A stretch of DNA of 64,000 bases from Kondoa malvinella. Taxonomy: Eukaryota > Basidiomycota > Agaricostilbomycetes > Agaricostilbales > Kondoaceae. Below, one piece after another: positions 24,753-36,876 of this stretch. The DNA is taken from positions 124,001 to 188,000 of the forward strand of contig BCIM01000008.1 of the NCBI GenBank assembly GCA_039545315.1, read 5' to 3'. Position 1 is the stretch's first letter, and every line of letters starts with the position of its first letter. The notes under the pieces were generated by a model. The model searched no databases, was not told where the DNA came from, and worked only from the letters and a program-made list of their open reading frames with translations. A program made the translations under genes and the position numbers.

Positions 24753-25272
24753 TTTGAAGGTGCGTGGACGTATGCAAGAGGATTGTGATGCGAGAAGTTT
24801 TCTCAAGCCCACGCGACCGAGGACCGCCTATCTAAGATGGCCCAAGCTTTGGCCGAAGAAAGACGTAGTGACAAAGCAATGGCCTATCGCCTGGCAACGT
24901 GCAGAATCCAGAGACGGAGAGCTGAGCAGACATATTGTATGCACAGAGCTGTAGTATGTGCAGAGCAGAGCCAGAGAAGAGAAGAGGACATATAAGACAG
25001 CAGGTTTTTGCATGAATTTCGAGTCTCGTCGCGTCTATTGGCCCTCCTTCTGTGCATGGGCTGGCGCGCCGAGGCAAAGATAAGGAGGTCAGTTGGACGA
25101 TATTCTGCCAGTTGCAAACGACAAATGGTCTGAGCGGTGGATGCTCGCCAAGAAGGCCAAACCTGTGGTATCGCTAATGTACACCGGACAGCCAATCTAA
25201 GAGCCCTACTGATCTCGCATACTTCCCCTTGTACTGTAAGCCAAAAAACCGGAACAGAGCACATATAGTTGA
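24753..25272. other. Intergenic region between KRE6 and the glycosyltransferase gene
   Basis: About 520 bases lie between the start of KRE6 and the stop of the next minus-strand gene. Frames here are short and contradictory. I see no coding or RNA gene. It should contain the KRE6 promoter. Confidence 0.35.
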
Positions 25273-28200
25273 TCAGAAATTGAACAGGACGATGAAAGGA
25301 TTGAGCAATATGGCTGAAAATAACTCAGGAAAGACTTGAACAAGACTTTAGGTTACTTACGATATAATATGTGCATGCTAGCGAGAAGCACGCCTGGGAA
25401 TATGATTGCGCCGTCGGTTATTCGCCATTCGAGAGGGATGAGTGCTAGCGCGTTGATGAGTAGAGCCATGCAGCAGAAGGAGTAGCTTACGAGTCGATAG
25501 GACGATGACGATCGCGAGGAAGAGACCCATTACCAGCCATACGACCCAAAAGCGCTTGAAGGCGAGAGGGATCTCCTTAAAAACTGTGCTTTCTTGCAAA
25601 TCCTTGTTCGTAGCACTCCAGGTCATGTTGTAGCCGACCAAATACGCGAACAGAGCAAGCAAAACGTGCCAGGCTCTGAGCAAAACCACTGTGTCAGCCA
25701 AATGAAGCTGATCTTATGCATCGAAACTCACAGGCCGTTGAAGAAGATGGCAAACAATGGAAGATTGGTAACATGCTGGACCAGCGCTCTGAACGGTGTG
25801 GTAGTCATGGCACGACAGCGCGAGATGATTTGAGCAAGATTTCCGCCGACAACGCTGAGCAGCAAAGCATTAGATAGAATAGGTCCGAAGCAGAACGACT
25901 CACAAGACCACTATGGTTGTAAGAGTGATGCTGAAAGGGGGCAGCCAAGCGCTAATCAAACTTTCAGCCTGGCAATCCTTCGGAGCTTTGAGCACATACG
26001 GATCCGTAGAGTCGAAGAAGAAGCCTTGCACAAAGTAGAGTCCAAGAACATATGGAACAGATACCGCCAATCCAAAGTAAGAGACTGCATAGCTTGTCAG
26101 AAAATGTCCGCACTTAGCCGATTATGCTTACACATGTAGCCGATGGTCGCAAATTTGGTATGTACAGGAGCGTCTGACCAAAGATACTTGCGGAAGAGCG
26201 GGCTAAAAGGACTTCTGGTGAACCACTTCGAGAACGGGCTAAAGTGAAGGGTAAGTGAAAGCGTATAAAACCCATCTTGAGGTCCGACGTACTTGAAGAT
26301 GATCTCGAAACAGCCATAGGCGTACTTCTGCCATCTATTCACAGGGTCAGCACATAGATTGAAATGGTTCAGGATGACATACCGATTCACTTCATCGTCG
26401 CAGGTAAGGCTGACGCCTTCTTTGAATTCTGAATCGGAATAGCTGCACCAACGAGTAATGTAACCTGTTTCGACTGTAGAGGACACATGAGTCCGAGCTG
26501 TAGCAGGGCATGATGGCAACGAACGCATTTTGAGAGCCAGCACAAAATCCTAAGCGCATATTGAGTACCAATGTTCATGAGCTGTGCAGAGCTCTTTACC
26601 TCAGATACATGTGTTTCGCTCCAGAATTTGCGCGCATTGTTGTCCTCCGGGTCCAGGAAGGATTGTTCTTGCATAGCACCTATCCTGCATTAGCTTGATG
26701 TTGCAGACGGTGCCCGAAAGGCGCCTACTCCATCGCAGAAACGCCGAGTGCCCCATCATTGGGCTTGAGCTACCATTCGCAACAGTCCAAGAGATCGCTG
26801 CAAATGAAATCAAGGTCAGCGGCGAGTTTTCAACTCTTTGAAAGACTGACCAAAGTTCGTAAGCTCGACAAAGAACGCCATAGCCTTCTCGAAGTAGCCA
26901 GAGCCTCTGTTTCAAATGTCAGAGCAGCCTGGCTAGTAGCGCGAGACTTACGTCAAGAAAGCACCGTTGACATGTTGCACTGCGCACAGTCAGCGAAGGG
27001 CGTCGTTGACGTTGCGTTGACTCACGAATACCGACAGCTGGGGATAATTCCATCTCTGTAGCTGCATCCAAGAAGCAATCTTGAGGTATACGTGAATCGG
27101 AATCGAGGAGCTTTATCAGACTATCAGCTCGTATCAGGTAAAGTATTGACGAGAGCCTACTAGGATGATATCACCAATGCGAATGTTCCCTTCTGCCCAC
27201 ATCTTGCAGCCTTCTTCTTTCAAAGCACTTAGAACAAAACAGTCAGCTCAACTTGGGCAGATCATGGATCACCTTACATGTCTAGGCAGGACTCGTAAAG
27301 CTCTTCTTCGTGCGACTGGTACCAATCTTCACCTTTCGGTCTGTGTTGATCCATGATCTGACACAAAAATTTAGCTTGTGAGAGATGAATATCCTGAAAT
27401 ATCTCACTTCTTCTACACGCAGTGACAGAGTCTTGACAGAGTTCAAGTTCGAGCTCTTCTTGAATCGTCCACGACGGACATAGCCATCAACGCCATGACC
27501 AGGCCGAGCAGCCCAAGCAACACCGACTGCATCGTAGTAGTCTCTTCGCTCATCGGCTGCTTCCGCATCTAGTACTTGCATACCATCTTCGCACATGAGG
27601 ATTGAGGCAGTGCCACCTTGAAGTTCATATGTTGATATCGCACGCCTAGAGCCACCTTGTGAGTATAACCGTTTTGTCCGACGAACGACCTGACTGACTG
27701 GCAGGATTCGATAGTAGGCTTGAGGACATCTTTCAGACCTTCTTTGTAGACGGGAATGATAATGGTGATATGGGGGAGATCTGTTAAATAATTAGGTCTA
27801 GGGCATACGCTCGCGACAAGGTAATCTCACCAGTCAAGAGCTTATGGATGGGCTTTTTACCAGAGTAGAACAAGGTGTTCTGCTTCATGTGACTGATGGG
27901 CAGCAGAATTTGAGCTACGATATTGATCACGAATTCGGTGACGAAGAGGAGGACGAGAAACTGAACGGGATGAGCCATCTTCAGCTTAAACAGCTCTAGG
28001 AGCTCACCTGAAAGGGCAGAACAATCAACAGAGCCAATCGCATGGCACCGCCATCCAAGATGAACTCGGTCAATAATTGGCGCACGACTGGGAAGTATTC
28101 CGCTCAACGACCGCCCTTAACAGCAGCAGTGTATGACTTACAGACACCACAAACGACTATATTGAGAGCGACCGCCAAACCAGTGTAAAGAGGACTCTTC

Positions 28201-29272
28201 ATATTGGTCCGACGCTTATCTTGGAGCATTGGTCCTTCTTCACCATAGGCGCTCTTTTCATCATAGATACTTGTAGCAGTGCTATTGGGATCCTTGCGCT
28301 GGAATGAGGCGCGTGGTGAATCGCTCGGTGTGCCAGGAGGGAAATTGTGAATGTCTTTGGCGAATGAGTCGGTCTCTAGAGGTGAATTGGCAGAGTTCCA
28401 GACGAAGAGCTGTTATGCAGCCGATCAGTTTGTTTTATCGTAAAGGAGGTTTGGAAACGAACGATAAGCTTCTTAGACAGAGCTTCAACAGTTGGCTCGA
28501 GCTCTTCCATAGCGTTAGCCCAGATGACTAGGGTTCCAGAATTCCGAACAAAGCAAGCTTGCTGAGCTTTTCTAGCATGTCCAAGCTCAGTCATATCATC
28601 CACCACTTCGAAGCAAAGATCAGCATAAGTCAGACAAATTCTAGGTCACGCTTACCCTGGATACGCTCGGTAGGTGTGATCTGCAGTGTCGATATCCCAA
28701 ATGGAGGCAGCGCTCTCAAGATGGACTGAACGACCGGAGCATTGTAGGTAACGGCCACGCCGCAATTTAATTGGCATAGTGCCGCTTCGAATGGCTCGAG
28801 TTGCTCTTGGTTCGGAGGAGAAATCGTGTACTGATTTTTTGCCAATCTGAGAGCTACTGCGCGGGGCATATCTGCTTCATGTGAGAACCAATTATTGCCT
28901 ATATGGAGATTAGCTTTTGTTTCGCCAGAGATATTTTGTTATTCACCTTGAGCGACGGAATACAGATGATTCGCCATGACATTGTAAGCTTCTGTTTTCT
29001 AGCAGGTACGTGCGTGTCAGATGCTGATAGGGCGGAATGAAGCTTGGACTCACTGCAATACTGACTGACGGTGCCCTACTTTGGCGATAAGACTGTCTAG
29101 GCGTGACAGCAGGCGAAGAAGCTGGAGCTGCGGGTCGCTTGCGGAGGAAAGCAAAGTCGCTTAGGGAGCCTCTAGATGTAGTATGCGCGTGAGAAGAGGG
29201 AGGTTGAGGTTGACTATCGAGGACCGCAATGTAGTCTGGGTGAGCTGTATGGCCATCATTGTCGTTCGACAT
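25273..29272 (-). CDS. Processive family-2 glycosyltransferase, fungal GT2 type (polysaccharide synthase)
   Basis: This is a multi-spanning membrane GT2 resembling the fungal cell-surface glycosyltransferase studied in Zymoseptoria (ZtGT2), related to cellulose/hyaluronan synthases rather than to chitin synthases. Seen: a Ser/Pro-rich N-terminus, KMWAEGNIRIGDIILL, the DxD site LLDSDSRIPQDCFLDAATEM, GAFLT and GYFEKAMAFFVELTNF, PMMGHSAFLRW, the acceptor-side motif FWSETHVSEDF, EGVSLTCDDE with NRWQKYAYGC, and C-terminal membrane segments (MTWSATNKDLQESTVFKEIP, FWVVWLVMGLFLAIVIVLST, ALLINALALIPLEW). The final exon, after a GTAAGT donor, ends NPFIVLFNF. About 15 short introns are needed. The polymer made is unknown. 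Confidence 0.85.
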
Positions 29273-30116
29273 TTTGGCAGGCTTCTATGAGTTTGCGATA
29301 AGAGTCGTGTAGGGTGAGATAACGAAGGAGGAGATAGCTGCCAGGTAGTTACGAGTTGGTGTAAAAGAATGTGAGTAGCGGTAAAGGAGCGTATAGTGTT
29401 TCAACGAGACTTGGTAAAGAAAGAGAAGAGACGCGCCAGAGAAGAAGAAGGCGCAAAGATTTTCAAATGAGCTCGGATCTTCATCAGCCGCACAGCACGT
29501 TTATAGAAACTCGTGTTTGGCGGTCAAGGCCATTTGATAACGTAAATCTACGCCGCCGAAGGCCAAAGGAAAGAAAGGAGCACTGCCTGAGCAGATGATG
29601 AACGCATTCTGCGTAGGCTGGAGAGGCAGCAGACCTCGAAGCACAAGTAATCTTGAGATGGATCTGGGAAGTTACCAAGAGAACTAAACCAATGTGAAGT
29701 CGGACAGCCGAAAGCAAGAAGAGCTGCAGCTCGTAGCAAAGGACATATCAAAGCATCCAAGTTCAGGTCAGAACGGCCTTGTGAGTAGCAAACCTCGAAT
29801 AGATGAGCACAACTCGATCTTTTCTTGTAACGCGCCCTTCCTGCCAGATTCGCGTCAGCTGATGATTTCCAGATGCTTCATCGGTTCTCTACATGTTCTT
29901 GCGAGAGCTTTCTTGAGATCCACGGTGTTCGCTGATCTTTGCCAAGCCCGAAATACCGCCCATCTCTGCTGCTTGGACCTGTTCTACGACTCTCCGCTTC
30001 TAGTCTCTGGCCTCCCTTCCATTGTCAATAACACTTCGACACTACAGCTGTAGCCTTCAGCAAGACTTTGACACATCGCGACTTCGGATACCGAAAAACA
30101 ACAGTGCCACGGATAA
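29273..30116. promoter_or_regulatory. Bidirectional intergenic region between GT2 and GH72 genes
   Basis: About 840 bases separate two divergent cell-wall genes, which makes shared regulation plausible. No coding frame in it is supported. A CATTGTC-type element and a purine-rich run near 29410-29460 are visible, but I cannot assign a factor. Confidence 0.4.
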
Positions 30117-31970
30117 ATGCTGTCCTCGCTTCTACTGGCTGCGCTGCCTCTAGTCCATGCCCTGCCTCAAATAACTCGCTCAGGAAGATATCTGTACGCT
30201 GACGGAGCACGGTTTGCGTTCAAGGGAATTGCGTATCAAGAGCCAGGCGAGATTGGCGAAAACACTGTGAGGCCCTCTTTGTATCGCGTTAATTCTATGC
30301 TAATAGTATGATACAGGCCGAAAATCAAGCCAATGGCGGATTTCCAGAACCGGAATCTTATGTCGACCCTTTGAGCGATGCCGCGCGTTGTGAAGCCGAT
30401 ATACCCAATTTGACTACTTTGGGCGTCAACGCTGTTCGTGTGTACAACGTCAACCCGCAATCAGATCACAGTGGCTGCATGCAAGCGTTTGATGCTGCTG
30501 GGATCTATGTTATTGCAGATCTTGCGCTTCCCCTGAATGGTATGCTTCACTCGAGCATGTTGGGATGTAGCTGATCAGTCGGAACAGGGTCAATCAATCG
30601 AGCGGCACCATCCTGGGACGTCGGCCTGCTCGAATCATACATTGCTACTATTGACGCTCTACGAAGCTACGAGAACATTGCCGCTTTCACAGTCGGCAAC
30701 GAAGTAGTCACTGGACCAACAAACACCAACGCCGCTCCTTTTGTCAAAGCTGCTGCAAGGGATGTGAAAGCTTATCTTGCTTCAGTCGATTCGTCCATCT
30801 TGACACTGTATGCGTCGACGGATGGGGATGATGATTGGAGACAACCGCTATCAGAGTACATGGCTTGCGGAAGCGAAGAAACAAGCGTAGACATCTTTGG
30901 CTTGAACAATTATCGACCGACTTCCAGTTATCCTGCCTTGACCGCTCAATATGTCGATTATCCCAGTGCGTGCCTCCTTCTTCATAGTAGACTAAAATCT
31001 GACAAAGAGAGACAGTTCCTGCTGTCCTGTCTGAATTCGGTCGCATTGATGAAGGGCCACGCGATTTCAGCGAAGTTGTTGACCTCTTTTCAGCAGCTGA
31101 GACTGAAGTATGGTCTGGCGGTTTCGCTTTCGGTTACTATGAAGAACCACAAGGCTACGGTCTGACCAGCAACGCTTCCTCGCCTCCTGCTCTTAACGCT
31201 GATGGAGAGTGAGTGTGCTTTCGGGGTCGAGCAGAACGTAGCTAAATAGTTGCTCAGAGCATTGGCAACTCAATACACTGCTGCAACTCTACCTACAACA
31301 CCAGCTGAGAGCGCAGCTGGAGAATCTACCTACCCCTCATGCCCAGAGACTAGCTCGACTTTCATGGCTTCTTCCACTTTACCACCTACGCCTAATGCTG
31401 CGCTTTGTGATTGCTTGATGGAGACTGCGTTCACTTGCGTAGTCAACCCTGGTACCACGCCTGTGATTATGGGCGAGCTGTGCGTATTCTTGCAAGCTAG
31501 GCAGACGATAGCTGATTGATCGTCTAGGCTCAATTATGTCTGCACTCTTCCCGGTGCCATGTGCGAGGACATTGCTGGCGACGGCCAAGCAGGAGTATAT
31601 GGACCATACGTGCGTTCTTTTCTGTCTTTCATCTTACTGTCGCTGACATATTATACAGTCCTTCTGCTCAGCTGAAGCGAAACTATCTTACGCTTTCTCA
31701 AGCTACTACGCTTCGGAGAACTACAATCCAATAGCATGCGATTTCAGCAACAATGCTACTGTCAATGCCAATGCGCCGAACACGACAGAAGCCGTCACTG
31801 CAGCAATCAGCACATGTAATTCAGATTCGCCTAGCGCTAGTTTGTCTGCTTCTACACCGGCGCAAACTGGTGGAAGCAATGCCGCTGCGAGAGAGGATAA
31901 GGATAGCAGTGCGTCTACTCTGAGTGCGTCAGTAGGGCTGCTCGTCATGATTGGTGCGATGTTGGTATGA
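30117..31970 (+). CDS. GPI-anchored beta-1,3-glucanosyltransferase (GH72 with CBM43), GAS/GEL family
   Basis: This enzyme cuts and rejoins beta-1,3-glucan chains in the cell wall. Seen: a signal peptide (MLSSLLLAALPLVHALPQIT), RYLYADGARFAFKGIAYQ, GVNAVRVYNVNPQSDHSGCM, the acid/base site TVGNEVV, the nucleophile site VLSEFGRID, and FAFGYYEEPQGYG. A cysteine-rich CBM43/X8 module follows (CDCLMETAFTCV, LNYVCTLPGAMCEDIAGDG, FCSAEAKLSYAFSSYY). The Ser/Thr-rich tail ends in a hydrophobic GPI signal (LSASVGLLVMIGAMLV). It is complete and of normal length. Five or so short introns are required. It stands head-to-head with the GT2 gene. Confidence 0.94.
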
Positions 31971-32163
31971 GGAGGTAGCTCATGGACACTTTAGTATTTT
32001 AGCCTAGTCATTTGCATCATTTGAAATCCTTTCATTGTGACTGAGATGAAAAATTAGATTTACATTTTGGCAAAAGCATGAATGCTGTCTATCCAGAACA
32101 AATCCACAAACGAACCAAATAATAATACCACCCTCCCCGATAAAACCCAGAATCGCATCTAAT

Positions 32164-33089
32164 TCAACGTTCAATCCTTTGTGCTCTTGTTCGTTGATGC
32201 CGTGTATAACTATCCAGAGCGAACCGAGCAACCGCATAGCAAAAGACGATAATGACAGTCGGGATAAGGACGAGAATCGCAGGTCGCTTGCCTTCCTCTT
32301 CCCTTGTCCTTTCTTCCCGCTTTTCCCCAACCAGCGCAATCCAAATCCTGTTTACCCCTCGAGCCCATTTCCGCACGTCATCAAATAACGAAACCACGTA
32401 ACTACCAATGAGCATCCCTACCACTACCACACTCACGCCAATCAACAAAACAGCTTTCAACACCCATTCCAACCTCGCAGGCGTACAAGCGACCAACGTT
32501 TCTTTCCAACCCTGTTGTTCTCTTCTAGGTGCGAAAATGTATTTACTCGATCGACGACGATGTGGTGGTACAGCATGTTTTGGTCTAGGTGTACGAAATG
32601 GTTTGGTGGTAGTAGTAGTAACAGTCTGGATGATTATTCTAGACGAAGGTTTGGAACGTTTTTCGAAAGTTAGGTATTGTGCTTCTTCTTCGTCTTCTTC
32701 TTCTGGTAGAGCGTTGATGGAAGTTACATGAGGGAAAATGCGCGTGTTCCCAAAAGTAGGTGAGGGGAGAGGACGGGAAGATAAGATGGGTGAAGTAGTT
32801 TGAGAACCGTTCAGCGAGCTGTTCCTCGACCTGCGAGGGGAACGCCAAGCTTGTCTCCGAGCTGTACGTTCATCTTCTTCCTCTGATGACGAGTATTGAA
32901 AGGAAACGACAGAAGCTCTGTTTACGCAATTGCTTAGCGAAAACGTTTGGTCAAGAAAGAGCAGCGGGAAATGACATACCTTCTACTGGCAACTGATGAG
33001 TGCGTGAAAGAAGAAGAATGTGATAGTGCTGGTGTAGCTATTGAAGCGAAACCGTCGTCCGAGCTTTCGTGTTCAGACATTGTGTTCAT
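32164..33089 (-). CDS. Hypothetical membrane protein with Ser/Arg/acidic N-terminal half
   Basis: I do not recognise this family. The N-terminal half is low-complexity: Ser/His-rich (MNTMSEHESSDDGF), then acidic runs (SSSEEEDERTARR, LPEEEDEEEAQYLTFEKR) and a Thr run. It is followed by two hydrophobic segments likely to span a membrane (LKAVLLIGVSVVVVGMLIGS, ILVLIPTVIIVFCYAVARF) and a basic end (HQRTRAQRIER). The layout resembles nuclear-envelope Brr6/Brl1-like or ER proteins with paired helices, but no diagnostic motif is present. One intron near 32925-32985 is inferred from GT..AG and frame continuity. Confidence 0.6.
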
Positions 33090-33488
33090 GCAGTTTTTTC
33101 GTTATCGTGAAAGTCGTCCGTAGCTTGGAAGACACGAAAGAGGTCGTTGAAGAAATACGATGCAAGGAGGCGTATTTGAGTTTAGCGCATTGCCTTTACA
33201 CCGACTGAATTGCGAGGGGGATGATGATGCAAAGTCTAATTTCGCGAGGTCGTGCGGTGTTGGCGGTGCTGGAATACACAGGCAAGGTGCAAAAACCGCT
33301 GTAGGAGGTCACAGTGGCCTTTCAAGCTTCTGTACGGATAGTCAAAGTCTTGGCTATGATGTGGGTATCGTGGTGTCTCGGATCAAGAAATCATAATTTG
33401 CAAAAAGCGGGAAGTGGATGCTGTCTATATTGCACAACGACTAGATACGCCTCATAATTAAAGTTTCTGATACATCACGGCCTTAGAG

Positions 33489-33953
33489 ATGCAACTGCAA
33501 ACAGAAAACTTGACTAGAGTTCAAGAACCTGGAGTACGCGAGATGATAGTGGAGATCAGAGAGATGCTCGTGGATTTGCAGCATTCTTTCCGGCAGGTGA
33601 GCTCGCTTCACTATCGTGCAGACAAAGCCTCACGTATCCCTCTTAGCTACAAAATCGTGATGAGGCCCAAGGTCCGTAAAGACCTCCGAGAGTAACCAAT
33701 CAAGCTGTACGTGCTATTGTTTCTATCGATGGAATTATTCTGAGGGATGCCTTGTTGGGTCAATCTACCTCCTCACACAACCAGAATGGATCTGCAGAGG
33801 CTCACTCTAGCGCAGTGCAAGGAGCTCCTTGGTGCATGGGGAGTCGCAGATCACCGCTTGCCCGCAATAGCAGGCAGACATCAAGGCGAACAGCCTCACG
33901 AAGAAGGGATTGATCTCGTCCGTCGTCATATCGGAGCACCCAAATGGATGTAG
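33489..33953 (+). CDS. Possible small hypothetical gene
   Basis: No family is recognised. A three-exon reading is possible: MQLQTENLTRVQEPGVREMI with VEIREMLVDLQHSFRQ, a donor GTGAGC at 33597, a middle exon LQNRDEAQ, and a last exon with DLQRLTLAQCKELLGAWGVA ending APKWM at 33953. The helical, amphipathic character of the first and last exons is protein-like. The unspliced frames are short. It could equally be a fragment or chance. Confidence 0.25.
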
Positions 33954-34049
33954 AGTCGGGGACTAAGAGCCTATATACCTTGCATCTGTATTCCATGATT
34001 CGCAAACCGCCTAGACTTCCCTGCCTAGACAGCTGGGCAAAAGCTCAAG

Positions 34050-34498
34050 ATGGCTGCTCCTGCAGCTCCAGCCATGTCAAATGAAGCTATCACAGTCGAA
34101 TCTCTGCTTGCGAGCGGCGCCAGGCTTATCCAAACCAAAAAAGCGACGATGACGATCTTGCAATTCAAGACAGCTTTACTGGATTCATGGCCCGAGGCAA
34201 GCTTCTGCACGACGTCAACTTGGACGCTGTTGACGCTTGTCCATTCGATCCTGTTCGACAGATTCGGATAGTTCGTTCAGGCGCTCGAGCATGGCCACTT
34301 CTTGCTGTGAAGATATTCCGATCCGTCCTTCTAGTTCAGCGACCTGCACAGGATGCCAGCTATCTGTATGATCGTGTTTCTGATGCTTCTGCATGTTTTA
34401 CGCGTCCGAAATGCGGTACCAGTCTCGTCGCTGCCATAAGAGCTGACAAGAGCATTAAATTGGTGAACCTCGTGCCTGCAAATTCATCTGTTTGATAT
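34050..34498 (+). CDS. Uncharacterised open region upstream of the MYND gene
   Basis: Two overlapping frames are open. The first starts MAAPAAPAMSNEAITVESLL at 34050; the second is open from MARGKLLHDVNLDAVDACPF at 34187 to the TGA at 34496. A splice or a frame change around 34180-34200 would join them into one protein of about 140 residues, but I see no clear intron. No domain is recognised. It may be a decayed or very diverged gene. Confidence 0.22.
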
Positions 34499-34689
34499 GT
34501 GGCTTTCCCTCATACGAAAGTGTCTTTCTCTTCCTTGCAAGCCTGACGGTATTATATCCAACGTGCTTTGCTGCTCCTGAGCATGTTTCAATGTCATGAG
34601 TAAGTTCATCTTTCAATTAGTTTCTAAATTGCCATTACACGTAAGATGTTCCTCTTCTCTCCCTCTCTTCTGCTCGTACACCGACCAAC

Positions 34690-35778
34690 ATGCCTCCTCT
34701 AAGCGATGCTGCATCGTTCCGCAAGGCTGTCGTCCAACTCGTTGCCAATTTGCACAATCGAGCTTGTAGCTTCTGCGCTCAAATGCCAGCACGAGCCGCG
34801 GATGGCAAAAGTGAGCATACTCTCAATGCCGTGTTAGTAGTATTGAACCGAATCTTAGTGACCAAGCCAATGGCTTGCGCTGGGTGCAAAGGTCGAGTTC
34901 GTTACTGTGTAGGTTTTGACCTAAAGAGCTTGTTCTTTCCGCTCAAGCTGTACATCAGAGCGCCGTCTGCCAAAGTAAAGACTGGAAGAAGGGGTATGCG
35001 GTAGCTATTATATCGCTTGCAAAAGGCTAACAAGCCCTCAAAGGCACAAAGCAAGCTGTGAAGTCGCGCTTCTCAAGCTTCGAAAGAAGACTACCTCAAC
35101 TGGCGAGATAATGCGAATAGATTACGAATTATGGTACCATCATAAAAAGGTGGATCCTTGCAGAAGACTGATCCTGTAGTCGCTGGGCTCATTCTCTTGG
35201 TAACAGCAATTCGAGCTTCTCAACCTCGCCGTCAGTTTCGCATGTAAGCATGTGCATCGCCCAGACGTACTCTTCTCGCTGACCACAACATCCCCAGCCA
35301 ATGCATGGCTAGACAAAGCTATACCTAATCAACCGGTCACTATGTTCTTCAAGCACCTACCCAACGCAGAGAGCACTCGTGATCGTTTCCGTCTGCAAGC
35401 CATAGACCTTTACAACGAGGTTCCTATTCCAATGACAGCTGAAGCAATGCAGCAAGAGAAAGCCCGGCAGGCTACTACTGGTGTCGATGCAAAGCGTGCA
35501 GGCAGAGTTCGCGTCCCTTTAAGGAACATGGTATTTGCACCGGACGGTACAGCTGTCTGCATGCTAGGAGCTATCATAGAAGAGACAGGCAAGTTTAGGG
35601 ACTGGCGCCGCGAGCATGGTGACAGCTTGCCTGATGGCTGGGACCAAGTCATGGTTGTGAGTCTCTCGCTTAATTCGTGCTTACAGATCTTACGCAGCAG
35701 TAGAATTTGTTGAGCGATGGAATGACGGAAGAGGAAGAGCAGATCAAGTGCAAGCATCCAGGCTGCGCTTCAGTCTAG
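34690..35778 (+). CDS. MYND zinc-finger protein
   Basis: The N-terminal MYND finger is spread over three exons. After ACSFCAQMP and an insert comes ACAGCKGRVRYC, then SAVCQSKDWKKG, then HKASC. This gives the CxxC...CxxC...YC..C...W...HK..C ligand order of the family, which binds Pro-rich peptides or serves as a protein-interaction finger. The remainder (ELWYHHKK, ELLNLAVSFACKHVHRPDVL, VPLRNMVFAPDGTAVCMLGA) matches nothing I know. The final exon ends KCKHPGCASV, followed by TAG at 35776-35778. Single-MYND proteins with unknown tails are commonly expanded in basidiomycetes. A strongly pyrimidine-rich leader precedes the ATG. Confidence 0.75.
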
Positions 35779-36359
35779 TTGGAAGCTTAATTGGCAGTGG
35801 ATGGAGAAAAGACAGCTGTCGAAATATGCAGGCCATAAATTGCTTGAGCTCTTTGTGCAGATGTCGCGACTGTTGCTGCTATCTTGTCATGCGCATCGCT
35901 CCACGAGCTAGAGATCTTATAGGTGGGCACATCATAGAGCATTGTGATACGTCAGAGCGGGAAGGAAAACGGAGCACAACTCGAGTAAGAAAGACAAAGG
36001 GGATCAGCGGATATCGCGAGAATACAGCAAGCTCGTAGCATGATAACCCATAGCATCAGGTATACGGGAAGTGAAAGTAGTCAAGGCAGATCCGAGGGAG
36101 CTCTGGCATGAAGTTCTTGCGGGAGCCAACGAATGGAATGGGCAGGAACGAGGAGGACAGAACAGCCTGCGCAGAGAATGACAGCTGGTATTGAACGTTA
36201 GCCATTTACTGACTTGTCCGCTCGAGCTATTTGACGTTGGCTGGATTGACACGACCGGGCGACTGAATGAGCTCTGCTGGTGCAAGTCTAGATACCGAAG
36301 TCAGCTGTACGTGTGTCCCTCCAACCCAGGCTGTATGAGACTGACATATTGGAACAGTG
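35779..36359. other. Intergenic region upstream of MED21
   Basis: About 580 bases without a supported gene. Frames on both strands are under 100 codons and lack family resemblance. The segment should hold the MYND gene terminator and the MED21 promoter. A pyrimidine-rich leader immediately precedes the MED21 start. Confidence 0.35.
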
Positions 36360-36876
36360 ATGGACCGGCTCTCCCAAACTCAGAATGCGGTAGATGAACT
36401 GGTCAATATCATGTTTGCGACTTTGAGCTACTTGCAAAAGAAGGCTGGCTTTAAACAAATTCATCCTGACTTGCCAATCACAAACATGTTGGACGATTTT
36501 GATGACCCGGCAACTTTCGAAGGTATGTCACATTGTTCTGTCGGTTGGGCTGAGGACTGAATGCCGGAACACTAGCCAACCGTAAAGAGCTCGTGTCAGA
36601 CTTGTTGAAAAAGGCGAAACAGCTCGAATACCTCATTGCGGTGCTGCCTTCACCACCTGAACAAGACACTTATGAAGCAGACTTTACGTCTCTGGATGAA
36701 GAGCTCCAGCAAGCCAACAAGGAGTTCAAAGAGACTCTAGCTTCAGCTGGTATGTCTCGCTCATCTCTATTGATACATTTCTAACGCTGCAACAAGAAAC
36801 CCTTCATGCCGAACTTCAACTTCTCTTGAAAGACCTCATGACTGCCCAAGCTACCTCTCGATCTAACTCCCACTGA
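36360..36876 (+). CDS. MED21: Mediator complex subunit 21 (MED21/SRB7)
   Basis: This is a small subunit of the Mediator middle module that links RNA polymerase II to activators. Seen: the hallmark N-terminus MDRLSQTQNAVDELVNIMFA followed by TLSYLQKKAG, a central coiled-coil region (LVSDLLKKAKQLEYLIAVLP, SLDEELQQANKEFKETLASA) and a closing ETLHAELQLLLKDLM. Three exons are joined by short introns, the last ending SRSNSH at a TGA at 36874-36876. The size is typical. Its last 14 bases overlap the 3' end of the CHK1 gene on the other strand. Confidence 0.9.

Noticed and set aside
36191..36397. Small plus-strand frame just before MED21
   Set aside because: It overlaps the MED21 start in another frame and has no MED21-like text; it is leader sequence.
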